64,000 nucleotides of DNA from Protofrankia sp963555925. Lineage in GTDB: Bacteria > Actinomycetota > Actinomycetes > Frankiales > Frankiaceae. Of this stretch, positions 25,469 to 33,766 are shown in pieces; position 1 is the first letter of the stretch; each line of letters begins with the position of its first letter. Below the pieces are notes generated by a model. It was not told the DNA's origin. It worked only from the letters and a program-made list of their open reading frames with translations, and did no database searches. The position numbers and the translations under genes are program-made. Location of the stretch: NCBI GenBank assembly GCA_963555925.1, contig CAUVXJ010000011.1, positions 124,001 through 188,000 of the forward strand. Direction: 5' to 3'.

Positions 25469-26590
25469 ATGGCTGCCGCAGACCCCCTCACCATGGGTAA
25501 GCGCATCGCCGGTGCCCGCGAACGCTCAGGGCTGACGCAGGCCGAACTCGCGTCAGCCGTGTTCCTCGATCGCTCGGCACTCACCAAGATTGAGAACGGG
25601 ACGCGCCGTGTGTCCGCGATCGAACTCGCCCGCATCGCCGACATACTTGGTGAGCGGATCGAGTGGTTTGTCACGGACCCGCCTCCCGCGATCGTGTCGC
25701 ACCGCAACCTGCAGGAACCAGGTGCCGTGAGCCCCGCCATCGACCGGATGGTCGATCGGGTGGCACGCAACGTCGAGTTCGCGATACGGCACGACGATCG
25801 ATGGAGTCTTGCCACCCCACCACAGCTGCAGCGGCCAAGGACAAACGAAGAAGCGGAACGCTGCGCTTCACAGGTACGCAGACTCCTCGCTCTCGACGAC
25901 ACCGAGCCTTTTCTGGACATATCCGTGCGCGTAGGCGACCTCGGTCTCCTGACCTTCTCCTTCGATCTGGGGCCGGAGTCCGCGGACGCCGCATCGATCC
26001 TGCTGACCCATGGCGGCATCGCTGTCGTCAACGGGCACCTCCGCGTGGGGCGGCGCCGGTTGGCCCTCGCGCACGAGTTGGGCCACTATCTGTTCGCCGA
26101 CGCCTACACGGTCGATTGGCGTATCGCCGAGCAGGACGACGGCGACACCTGGGAAACCCGCCTCGACCGATTCGCCCGGGCTGTCCTGCTACCCGCGGCG
26201 GGGCTACGCCAGAAATGGACCGAACTGCGGGACCATAGCGACGACCTTCGTACCGCCGCGGTCAGGGCTGCAAGCGCCTTCCGTGTAGACATGTCCACCT
26301 TGGCGCGTCGCCTTTGGGATCTCGGGCACGTGGACCAGGGCGAGGCCCATCGGATCCGTTCCGTGCGCACGACCAGAGCCGATATTGTCGAGTTCAACCT
26401 GCTCGTCCACGAGGAGCTCGCCGCGCCTTCGCTCGCCAGACGGTACGAGGAATCGGTGCTGAGGCTGTACCGCAGCGAGACGGTATCCCTGGCCCGGGCA
26501 ACCGATCTCCTCTTCGAGGCATGGGACGAAGAGGACCTGCCCTCGCTGCCGCAGCTTTCGGAGAGTGCTATCTGGAAGTTCGTGTCATAG
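25469..26590 (+). CDS. XRE-type HTH protein with ImmA/IrrE (HExxH) domain
   Basis: Protein of 373 residues. The N-terminal XRE helix-turn-helix (about 10-70) contains SGLTQAELASAVFLDRSALT, and the ImmA/IrrE-type metallopeptidase has LALAHELGHYLF, a complete HExxH zinc site, near residue 197. The C-terminal 130 residues are helical and unassigned. Such proteins act as regulators that cleave a repressor, or as antitoxin-like components. It sits inside the restriction operon between hsdS and hsdM, flanked by the duplicated junction sequence, so it looks inserted. It could control the methylase-to-nuclease ratio; that is inference. The start ATG at 25469 fits the HTH; a second ATG lies at 25493. 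Confidence 0.9.
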   Translation: MAAADPLTMGKRIAGARERSGLTQAELASAVFLDRSALTKIENGTRRVSAIELARIADILGERIEWFVTDPPPAIVSHRNLQEPGAVSPAIDRMVDRVARNVEFAIRHDDRWSLATPPQLQRPRTNEEAERCASQVRRLLALDDTEPFLDISVRVGDLGLLTFSFDLGPESADAASILLTHGGIAVVNGHLRVGRRRLALAHELGHYLFADAYTVDWRIAEQDDGDTWETRLDRFARAVLLPAAGLRQKWTELRDHSDDLRTAAVRAASAFRVDMSTLARRLWDLGHVDQGEAHRIRSVRTTRADIVEFNLLVHEELAAPSLARRYEESVLRLYRSETVSLARATDLLFEAWDEEDLPSLPQLSESAIWKFVS

Positions 26591-26594
26591 GAGG

Positions 26595-26672
26595 ATGCCG
26601 AGGCCTGCGGGCGCTGTCCCGCGGGGTGGGCGTCGGGCTGTCGGGGCGACGGGTCAGGATGTGGCCTCGTGA
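26595..26672 (+). pseudogene. Vestigial hsdS 3' tail ahead of hsdM (junction copy B)
   Basis: In the frame that ends at the TGA overlapping the hsdM GTG, the sequence reads PAGAVPRGGRRAVGATGQDV then AS-stop. This parallels the true HsdS end AAGSVPRSRGRARASGQDV then AS-stop. It is therefore a diverged copy of the last 20-25 codons of an hsdS gene, retained in its original GTGA overlap with hsdM. It shows that hsdS originally abutted hsdM, or that a second hsdS was deleted here. Confidence 0.75.
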
Positions 26673-28189
26673 GTGCTGAGTCGCGGCGGCTGGTCGCCAA
26701 GCTGTGGAACTACTGCGACGTCCTGCGGGACGATGGTGTGTCCACCATCGACTACGTAGAGCAGCTGACCTACCTGCTGTTCCTGAAGATGGCGCACGAG
26801 CGGGCGAACCGTCCGCTGAACCCCGACACGGCGCTCGCGCACGTCGCGAACCGGTGGCAGGCACTGCTCGACTACGAGGGTGACACCCTGGAGAAGGTCT
26901 ATCGCACCACCCTGGACGAGCTGTCCCGGGAGAGCGGCACCCTCGGGGTCATCTTCCGCAAGGCGCAGAACAAGATCCAGGATCCGGCGAAGCTGAAGAG
27001 GCTGGTCGTCGACCTCATCGGCAAGGAGAAATGGTCGGCCGCCGGGGTCGACGTGAAGGGCGACGCCTACGAGGAACTGCTAGCCAAGAGCGCGGAGGAC
27101 ATCAAGTCCGGCGCCGGCCAGTATTTCACCCCACGGTCACTGATCACCGCGATGGTCGACTGCCTGCGACCCGGGCCGGACGACACCGTCCACGACCCGG
27201 CCTGCGGCACTGGCGGGTTCCTCCTCGCGGCTTATGAGCACATTCAGGCGCATCATGCTGCCGAGCTCACCCCCGAGCAGCGCCGGGCGCTGGGGCGTAC
27301 CGCCATCACCGGTACCGAACTCGTCGACGGCACGGCCCGCCTCGCCGCCATGAACATGCTGCTGCACGGCATCGGTCAGCCGAACGGGCCGTCCCCGATC
27401 GAGGTGGCCGACGCGCTCGCCCGCCCGTCCGGGCTGCACCCGAGCGTGATCCTGGCGAATCCGCCGTTCGGCAAGAAGTCATCCATCACAGTGATCGCTG
27501 ATGACGGCCGCGCCGGGCGGGACGACATCTCCTACAACCGCCAGGACTTCTGGGTCACGACCACGAACAAGCAGCTCAACTTCGTCCAGCACATCGCGAC
27601 CGCGCTGGGTATGAACGGACGGGCGGCGGTCGTCGTCCCCGACAACGTGCTGTTCGAGGGTGGCGCCGGGGAGACCGTACGCCGTCGGCTCCTGACCCAG
27701 TTCGACGTCCACACGCTGCTGCGGCTGCCGACCGGCATCTTCTATGCCGGTGGAGTGAAGGCGAACGTGCTGTTCTTCGACAAGCGGGAGGCGCGGCCGG
27801 GCACGCCGTGGACGTCCAAGCTGTGGGTGTACGACTTCCGTACCGGGGAGCATTTCACGCTTAAGCAGAACCCGTTGCGCCGCGATCATCTTGACGATTT
27901 CGTCGGATGTTACCGGCCGGGTGAACCTCGTGCGGACCGGGTGGAGACCGAACGGTTCCGCCCGTTCAGCTATGACGAGCTGGTCGCTCGGGACAAGGCC
28001 AATCTCGACATCACCTGGCTGAAGGATCCGAGCCTTGACGACGCAGACAGTCTGCTGCCGCCCGAGGTGATCGCCCGGGAGATCGTCGAGGACCTTCAGG
28101 CCGCGCTCGCCGAGTTCGCGGCCATCGCAGACTCCCTCGCCACCCGGGTGCAGCCCCGCGAGACCCCGGCGGCAGGGGATCAGGGTTGA
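26669..28189 (+). CDS. hsdM: Type I restriction-modification N6-adenine methyltransferase
   Basis: Modification subunit of 506 residues. The N-terminal HsdM helical domain (LVAKLWNYCDVLRDDG..., about 5-125) is followed by the methylase: GAGQYFTPRSLI, SAM-binding motif I DPACGTGGF near 178, motif IV NPPFGKKS near 267, and the C-terminal helical region. Motif IV NPPF marks it as an N6-adenine enzyme. The GTG start overlaps the stop of the vestigial hsdS tail. With HsdS it would form the protective methylase, and with HsdR the restriction complex. All catalytic motifs are intact, so the system looks functional. Confidence 0.96.
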   Translation: MSAESRRLVAKLWNYCDVLRDDGVSTIDYVEQLTYLLFLKMAHERANRPLNPDTALAHVANRWQALLDYEGDTLEKVYRTTLDELSRESGTLGVIFRKAQNKIQDPAKLKRLVVDLIGKEKWSAAGVDVKGDAYEELLAKSAEDIKSGAGQYFTPRSLITAMVDCLRPGPDDTVHDPACGTGGFLLAAYEHIQAHHAAELTPEQRRALGRTAITGTELVDGTARLAAMNMLLHGIGQPNGPSPIEVADALARPSGLHPSVILANPPFGKKSSITVIADDGRAGRDDISYNRQDFWVTTTNKQLNFVQHIATALGMNGRAAVVVPDNVLFEGGAGETVRRRLLTQFDVHTLLRLPTGIFYAGGVKANVLFFDKREARPGTPWTSKLWVYDFRTGEHFTLKQNPLRRDHLDDFVGCYRPGEPRADRVETERFRPFSYDELVARDKANLDITWLKDPSLDDADSLLPPEVIAREIVEDLQAALAEFAAIADSLATRVQPRETPAAGDQG

Positions 28190-28192
28190 CGG

Positions 28193-29458
28193 TTAACGCC
28201 ACAGCCGGTCCACCGGCAGGACCCAGATCCGGTCATCGGCCTGATAGGCCCGTTCTCCCAGGTACAGGACCGTACCGGCCGTGAACCGCGAACCGAGTTT
28301 CTCGCGCAGCAACCGGAGCCCTCGCAGGTCTTCTCCCGGCACCCGGGAGGACGCCTTGACCTCAACCGCCGCGATTGTCCCGTCATCGGTCTCGAGGACC
28401 AGGTCGACCTCATGCCCATCGCTGGTCCGGAAGTGCGACGGCTCGACAAACGTCTCCGCCCAGCCAGCCTGTTTGATCACTTCATTGACGACGAACGTCT
28501 CCATGATATGTCCGAATTCGGTCAGGGCCGCAGGGTCACGGTTCTCCAGCCGCTGCGCGGTGATCCCCAGTAGATAGGCCCCGAGTCCTGAGTCGACGAG
28601 GTGCGCCTTGGGTCTACCGGTGACCCTGCTGTGCAGCGTCCGTCCGAATGCCGGCAACCGATGGACGAGGAAGACCGTTTCCAACAGCTGGACGTAGTCA
28701 CCGACGACATCCTGCGCCAGTCCCACTGCCCGTCCGATGTCCGCGAGGTGGAGTACCTGACCGGTTCGTGCCGCGATCCGGCGAAGGATCATGGGCAGTA
28801 CCCCTCGCTGCCGCACCTTACGGATCTCCAGGACGTCCCGCTCGACCACGGTTGTCACATAGTCGCGGAACCAGCGGTTGCGGGCCGCACCCGCAGGGCG
28901 GCGTGCAGCGAGCGGAAAGCCGCCCGCGATGAGCCGCTGTGTGTACTCCTCGCGGGGTGTGGGTTTCCCCTCCACCGCCAGCAACGAGCCGGGGTCGCCG
29001 AGGACCTGGTCCACGAACGTCTCCCGGCGACCGTTCAGTTCACCCTGAGACAGCGGCCAGAGAGTCATCACATGGACCCGGCCGGCCAGTGACTGGGACA
29101 GGGTCGGCATCGTCAGGTAACGGGTGGACCCGGTGAGAACGAACCTCCCTGGACGCAGGTCGCGGTTGAGTTCGGCCTTCACGGCATCCAGCAGCTCGGG
29201 GATGTGCTGGAACTCATCCACGAACACTGGCGATCGCGCTGCCATGAAGAAGACGGGGTCAGCCTCGACAGCCGGCCTCGTGGACAGATCGTCGAGATCG
29301 AGGACGGTGGCATCGTGCTGGGTGGCCAACGCGGACAGCAACGTGCTCTTCCCGGACGTGCGAGCACCGTTGATCACTATCACTGGTTCGGCGGTCAGGA
29401 GCTCTGTCACCACCGGTGTCAGGTTGCGCCGCAGCGCGCCGCCGCCCGACTGCGTCAC
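28193..29458 (-). CDS. AAA-family ATPase with DUF4143
   Basis: ATPase of 421 residues in the AAA_14/DUF4143 group. Walker A is INGARTSGKSTLL (about residues 29-41), Walker B is PVFVDEFQHIPEL and the sensor strand is RFVLTGSTRYL. The second half is DUF4143 (about 200-400), whose nuclease-like core has HEVDLVLETDDGTIAAVEVKA, a D-x(n)-E-x-K arrangement resembling PD-(D/E)xK enzymes. Members are abundant in genomic islands with no settled function. It converges on hsdM, with stops 3 bp apart. A tandem repeat array lies immediately upstream of its start. Confidence 0.92.
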   Translation of the reverse strand: MTQSGGGALRRNLTPVVTELLTAEPVIVINGARTSGKSTLLSALATQHDATVLDLDDLSTRPAVEADPVFFMAARSPVFVDEFQHIPELLDAVKAELNRDLRPGRFVLTGSTRYLTMPTLSQSLAGRVHVMTLWPLSQGELNGRRETFVDQVLGDPGSLLAVEGKPTPREEYTQRLIAGGFPLAARRPAGAARNRWFRDYVTTVVERDVLEIRKVRQRGVLPMILRRIAARTGQVLHLADIGRAVGLAQDVVGDYVQLLETVFLVHRLPAFGRTLHSRVTGRPKAHLVDSGLGAYLLGITAQRLENRDPAALTEFGHIMETFVVNEVIKQAGWAETFVEPSHFRTSDGHEVDLVLETDDGTIAAVEVKASSRVPGEDLRGLRLLREKLGSRFTAGTVLYLGERAYQADDRIWVLPVDRLWR

Positions 29459-29498
29459 CGCTGGTTCACCACGGTGGACTCGGCCTCATGCCTTGCGA

Positions 29499-29590
29499 TG
29501 CTAGAGCCCGAACGCTATTTTTGCCAGAACCCGAGCACTTCTGATGCCAGAACCCGATGATCTTTTATGCTGGAACCCGAGCACACCATT
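29499..29590. repeat. Four-unit, 23-bp-period tandem array
   Basis: Four units begin at exactly 23-bp steps (29499, 29522, 29545, 29568). Each starts with TGCYRGARCCCGA; the remaining 10 nt of each unit are AT-richer and variable. There are no unique spacers, so it is not CRISPR. The array starts 41 bp upstream of the AAA/DUF4143 start codon and resembles iterons or a multi-site operator. Confidence 0.7.
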
Positions 29591-29885
29591 GGGTCGAAGG
29601 CGGTGTCGGCGTCAGTCGATCTGCCGCAGCAGGGACAGCCGGCTGGCAGTACGGTTGATATCGGCCGGCAGGTCGTCGCCACGTAGCTCCGCACCACACA
29701 GCTCCGCACCACACAGCGGCCGGATCGCGCGCCAACTTCTCGATCAGGCGGTTGATCCGGCGGACCGGTGGGTGGGACTGACGGGACCTCGCGGGGCGGC
29801 CGCTGGAGTGGGGAGGCCGCGCTTACCTGGGTCGCACTGTTGTGGCGGCGCTGCGACGTCGACCGGGGAGGGCCATCATGTTGCC
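29591..29885. other. Spacer before antitoxin gene, with 15-nt duplication
   Basis: Together with the 23-bp array this makes a 427-bp gene-free stretch. It holds a perfect tandem pair AGCTCCGCACCACAC at 29685-29699 and 29700-29714. No convincing gene is present. Confidence 0.5.
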
Positions 29886-30149
29886 ATGACGGAAATGCCG
29901 CTTCCGGAGGGTGAGAGCCTGACCGAGGTCGCACGTGAGGCCGCCGTCTCCGGCCAGGTGGTGTTTCTGACCGATCGGGGACGACGCTTGGCCGCGATTG
30001 TTCCGGCTGACTTGGCGGAGCTGCTGGAGCGGACGGGTGAGGCTGCACCTGGGCGCCGAGTCCTTGGCGCGCGAGCAGCCGGTCGAAGTGGCCGGCACGA
30101 CGTCTCGGAGCGTATCGAGGAGATCTTGCGGAGCGAGGTGGCCTCGTAG
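29886..30149 (+). CDS. Phd/YefM-like antitoxin
   Basis: Small protein of 87 residues. Its first half, SLTEVAREAAVSGQVVFLTDRGRRLAAIVPADLAEL, follows the Phd/YefM fold: helix, then the strand pair with an R-G-R turn and an AAIVP strand. The C-terminal half is basic then acidic, as in toxin-binding tails, and ends SERIEEILRSEVAS. The gene overlaps the first codons of a PIN-domain remnant, so it is the surviving half of a VapBC-type module. Without its toxin it may still act as an autorepressor. The start ATG at 29886 is chosen from homology. Confidence 0.75.
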   Translation: MTEMPLPEGESLTEVAREAAVSGQVVFLTDRGRRLAAIVPADLAELLERTGEAAPGRRVLGARAAGRSGRHDVSERIEEILRSEVAS

Positions 30150-30240
30150 CCCTTGTCGTCGATGCTGGGCCGCTGTACGCGTACGTCGATGAGGACGACA
30201 GGCACCACGTCGCGAGCGCGGAGCTTCTTGAGACCCACTA
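30146..30240 (+). pseudogene. Truncated PIN-domain toxin
   Basis: The frame overlapping the antitoxin stop reads ALVVDAGPLYAYVDEDDRHH followed by VASAELLETH, which is the start of a VapC/PIN nuclease including the first catalytic Asp. The expected first codon is GTA rather than GTG. Homology stops near 30236, exactly where the convergent AlbA_2 gene ends (30238). Only about 30 of the usual 130 residues remain, so no active nuclease is possible. Confidence 0.75.
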
Positions 30241-31931
30241 TCGGGGGCGGCTGCCGCGCCGTGGAAACGCCGGCCCGGCTTCGTACCTGACGGTCGGTCC
30301 GCGGGTCGGCGAGCCCGCGGTCCGTTGGATCACGCCCTTTTCCGCAAGCGAGCGCAGGAGCACGCTTGCCCGCTGGACGCCTACCAGGAACAGGTTCTGG
30401 ACGGTCTGGTTGGAGATCGTTCCATATTCGCCGAGGTGCGCGACGATACGGCGTTCGACCTCGTCGGAGTCGTTGCGATGGTAGGGCAGCAGCGTGCCCA
30501 ACTCTGCACGGACACGTTCGCGGAAGCGATACGCGGGCAGCCGGTAACGGCGTGTCTCTCGAATAGGCTCCAGCAGTTCGTATGCGTCGTCGGAGAGCCG
30601 TCGGAGAGCCTCGGATGCCTCCTCAACGCTCTTCTGGAGCACAGGAGCGATCTTAACCGCATCGACCGTCGCATGGGACCGAAGGAAATGAACAATCAGA
30701 ATTGCGTCGGTGTCGTCCTGCACGTCAACAGGCAGGCTTGCAATCATGACCGCAAGGCGGGTGACCGGAGCGCCGCCGTCGAGGACGACCCGGACGTTTC
30801 CGTCTCCGCTGGTGAAGACCGGGGGTACATGTCCCGCGCGGATCATGACCCGCACCATCACATCGACACCGGTTCCGGCTCTTTCCGCCAAGCGGAGCAC
30901 CCGCAACGCCTCGACCAGGCAGCGGTTTCGTGGCTTGGACACATGCGTGAGCAGGTTCTCCTCGGTTACTCCGAATACCAACTCCCCGGGTGATGTCACA
31001 ACAAGCCGGCTGGGGCTGTGCTCGACGACCACCGGCTCAGGATGCCGGTAATCGCGGTGTGCAAGTGCGTTGACCACGGCTTCGCGCGCGGCCGGGCCGG
31101 GAATTGTTTCGAGTTGTTGTTGCACTCCGGAGGGAAGTGTGACAGATGTGGTCTCGTTGATCGCGTCAATATCCCGAAGAAGGTCGGACAGGGCAACTAT
31201 CAGAGGAGTCCGATGGACTGCTGGCGGACGAGCAAGGGGACCAGCCGGAGTCCGCCGGCGCAGGTACTGGATCGTCGGATCGGCGGCGAAAGGGTGCACG
31301 TTACTGAACATCAGGGCGCCGCCCCGCGTGAGATGTCCGTCAGCGTCCAGGACTGCGCATTCACGTAGAAGGTCTGGGACGCTCAGCTCGGCACGTCGGC
31401 GGCTCTGCGAGTCTCCTGCCTCGGTGAGCCCACGGCGCGCCTCCTCGACCGCTCGCGGGGAGACGTCGTCGATCCGCAGGTGTGTGGGCTCGGCGGACCA
31501 GTCGTATCCGCGACGCTCATCGCGGATGGCAGCTTCCCGGCCAGAAGTCATCGGCTCGCAGGATGTGCCAATCCGTTCGCGGAGTTTCCCACCAGCCCGA
31601 ATCAGGTCGAAGGTTGTGTGTGTTGCCAGATGCGATGACGAAGATCGTCGGTATCGAGGTCGGCGGGCACGCCCACGAGGGCCGCAGGCCCGGCCCAGTC
31701 GTCGCGCACGCCAACGATGATCGTTCCTCCTCGGCTGTTGGCCAGACAGGCCGCAGCTTCGGCGAGGTCGGCAGCCGCCGCCTTCAGCGGGTCGCGGTCG
31801 TTGCCCGCGGGACGCTTGTGCTCCTTGAAGTCGAGCGTCTGCGACTCCAGCTCTCGCGCTTCGCACCCCCCGAGCACCCCGTCGATCGCCCTGTCCACCT
31901 CGTGGCGGAGTTGTTCACGACTCAGAGTCAC
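30238..31931 (-). pseudogene. AlbA_2 (Schlafen-type) ATP-binding protein, frame broken
   Basis: Two reading frames together encode one protein. The 5' part (31931-31602) starts MTLSREQLRHEVDRAI and contains the AlbA_2 core TLDFKEHKR and RGGTIIVGVRDD, ending in a stop after QHTQPST. The 3' part continues in another frame from about 31612 with LRERIGTSCEPMTS. It then carries the ATPase-like HATPase_c_4 region (GPAAREAVVNALAHRDYR, RLAERAGTGVDVM) and winged helices at the C-terminus. The break lies at a CACACACA tract; removing one CA unit would restore the frame, but 15-20 residues common in the family also seem missing there. The 3' part might be expressed from ATG 31551 (437 residues). Confidence 0.75.
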
Positions 31932-31935
31932 GATA

Positions 31936-31975
31936 AGTTTTATATCACCCTGTCAAGGCAGGCTTGTATAAAACT
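31936..31975. promoter_or_regulatory. AGTTTTATA inverted repeat upstream of AlbA_2 gene
   Basis: AGTTTTATA (31936-31944) and TATAAAACT (31967-31975) form a perfect 9-bp inverted repeat with a 22-nt gap, directly before the start of the AlbA_2 gene. The AT-rich arms stand out from the GC-rich surroundings. It is a likely operator/promoter element, possibly autoregulated by the winged-helix protein. Confidence 0.5.
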
Positions 31976-32068
31976 CTGTCGGCAGATCGCGTCACCACCG
32001 CGCCCAGGCCGATGGCTGGCAGTGTCCGGGCCTGACGGGCCGGCTTCGCGGACGGGAGCGGCGCTACG

Positions 32069-32101
32069 TGACCAGTGGCTCAGGTTGACCAGTGGCTCAG
32101 G
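32069..32101. repeat. TGACCAGTGGCTCAGG tandem pair
   Basis: The 16-nt sequence occurs at 32069-32084 and 32086-32101 (period 17) with a partial third copy (GCTCAGG) after it. It lies next to the stop codon of the monooxygenase-like gene. It is one of many short tandem duplications in the spacers of this window. Confidence 0.7.
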
Positions 32102-32103
32102 GC

Positions 32104-32418
32104 TCAGGCGGGCAGGCCGACGCCGGTCACCGGGTTGAGGATGAAGCCCTTGCCCGGCTGCGCCATCAGGGCGTTCAACCGGCTACCGGCCGCCTTCATG
32201 ATCGGACCCTTGCCGTGGACCTTGAATGCAGCCTCGTCCGGGTAGAGCTCGTAGAAGGCGAACGAACCCGGCTTGTCGGCGCGCTGGTGGGAGACGTGCA
32301 TCAGGGCGGCGGGCTCCTCGATCGTCATGGCCGCGCTGATCTCAGCCAGGATTTCGATGGCCTCGTCGACCTTTTCTGGCGGAACCGAGAAGGTGAACAT
32401 GACCGCGAGAGGTGGCAT
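32104..32418 (-). CDS. Antibiotic-biosynthesis-monooxygenase-fold (ABM) protein
   Basis: Small dimeric alpha/beta-barrel protein of 104 residues. The ferredoxin-like pattern is clear: VMFTFSVPPEKVDEAIEILA (strand and helix), then ALMHVSHQRADKPGSFAFYELY, then DEAAFKVHGKGP. Members include heme- or cofactor-free oxygenases and accessory proteins. AAGGAAG precedes the ATG at 32418. It starts 29 bp after the F420-type oxidoreductase stop on the same strand and is probably in its operon. Confidence 0.85.
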   Translation of the reverse strand: MPPLAVMFTFSVPPEKVDEAIEILAEISAAMTIEEPAALMHVSHQRADKPGSFAFYELYPDEAAFKVHGKGPIMKAAGSRLNALMAQPGKGFILNPVTGVGLPA

Positions 32419-32447
32419 GGACCGCTTCCTTCTGGGAGCTGCGAGGT

Positions 32448-33479
32448 TCAGGATGCCTGGAGGGCGGCCACGATGTCTGGCCACAGCTTCTCCTCGGACG
32501 GGTACGGAGTGTTGAGGGTGACCCGCGTCATGACGTCGCCGTAGCGCCGGCGGAGCTCAGGTGCGATGTCGTCGGGCTCGCCGACAACGGCGAACGTGTT
32601 GAGGACCTCGTCGTCGATGAGGTCGCCCATTTCATCCCAGGCTCCCCGCTTGGACAGCAGGTTGAGCTGCTCCTGGAGGGCGCCCCAGCCGTGGATCTCC
32701 AGGACGGGCCGGTAGGCGGGCGTGGAGGCGTAGAACGCTATCTGCTTGCGGGTACCGCGCGCTGCGTCAGCCAGCGTCTGCTCGTCGTGGCCGGTGACGA
32801 CGAAGGGTGCTCCTGCGATGGTGAAGCCGTCGAGCGTTCCGTCAGCGGACTCGCGCCCGGTCGTCAGCGCCGGGAGCGTCACCTCCCGCAGAAAACGCTC
32901 GGTGGTGAAGGGATGGCACAGAAAACCGTCTGCGACCTCGCCCGCGACCGTCGTCATGAGCTGGCCGACGCCCGCGAGGAGCATCGGGGGGCGCCCGTGC
33001 GGGTTCGGGCCGGGGTTGAAGAACGGTGTCATGAGCGTGTGGGTGTAGAACTCGCCGCGGAAGTTCAGCTCCGCGCCGTCGTTCCAGCAGTCCCAGATCG
33101 CCCGGATCGCCAGGACGAGCTCGCGCATGCGGGCGGCCGGCTTGGACCACGGCATGCTGAAACGGCGGGTGATGTGCGGTTTGATCTGGGTACCCAGCCC
33201 GAGCAGGAACCGGCCGCCGCTGGCGAGCTGGAGGTCGTTCGCCGCCACCGCCAGGTTCATGGGGTTGCGGGCGAAGGCCACTGTGATGCTCGTGCCGACC
33301 TGGATGCGGTCCGTGCCCGCCGCGGCCAGGGCCGCGCCGATGAGGGGGTCGTGTGCGGTCTCGCCGAGCCACAGCCCGTTGTAGCCCCGGGCCTGGGCAT
33401 CCTGGGCCAGGGCTGCCGCTCCGGTCGGATCGATGATCCCGCCCGCATCGACCTTCACGTGTTCCGTCCCCTCGTCCAT
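32448..33479 (-). CDS. LLM-class F420-dependent oxidoreductase
   Basis: Luciferase-like TIM-barrel oxidoreductase of 343 residues. The family strands and loops are present: GYNGLWLGETAHDPLI near 35, IQVGTSITVAFARNPM, GGRFLLGLGTQIKPHI and PPMLLAGVGQLM. This variant with NPMNLAVAANDLQ resembles the actinobacterial F420-dependent group rather than bacterial luciferase. It would reduce or oxidise an enone or alcohol of a xenobiotic, steroid or lipid. The surrounding acyl-CoA genes suggest a catabolic role. The ABM-fold gene follows 29 bp downstream. Confidence 0.9.
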   Translation of the reverse strand: MDEGTEHVKVDAGGIIDPTGAAALAQDAQARGYNGLWLGETAHDPLIGAALAAAGTDRIQVGTSITVAFARNPMNLAVAANDLQLASGGRFLLGLGTQIKPHITRRFSMPWSKPAARMRELVLAIRAIWDCWNDGAELNFRGEFYTHTLMTPFFNPGPNPHGRPPMLLAGVGQLMTTVAGEVADGFLCHPFTTERFLREVTLPALTTGRESADGTLDGFTIAGAPFVVTGHDEQTLADAARGTRKQIAFYASTPAYRPVLEIHGWGALQEQLNLLSKRGAWDEMGDLIDDEVLNTFAVVGEPDDIAPELRRRYGDVMTRVTLNTPYPSEEKLWPDIVAALQAS

Positions 33480-33766
33480 GTAGCCAGGGCCTGACTGAGC
33501 AGATCTGATCGCTGCCGATCCGGCGGGTGGTCGATCAGAATCGCAGGCTATCCCGTTAGAGTTAGACCATCAAACACATTGCACTACAAGAGCGCTGGAG
33601 CGTAGCGTCGGCAGCCGCGATCCCGACGCATCGATCCCGACGCATCCGTCTTATCCGTTCTGATACGTCGGGCCTGACGTGGACGCTTTTGTCGGTAGGG
33701 CACGCAGGTCGTCACCAGGGGCAGGGCCGCCCCTACTGCCGGGCGCTCTAAAGGAGTGGTGCAGCC

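Noticed and set aside
29499..29590. CRISPR-like array
   Set aside because: Four units repeat head to tail with a 23-bp period and no unique spacers of CRISPR size, and no cas genes are nearby.
31612..31866. N-terminal extension of the AlbA_2 C-terminal frame to 31866
   Set aside because: This part is the wrong frame over the AlbA_2 domain; the real N-terminus is read in the frame starting at 31931.
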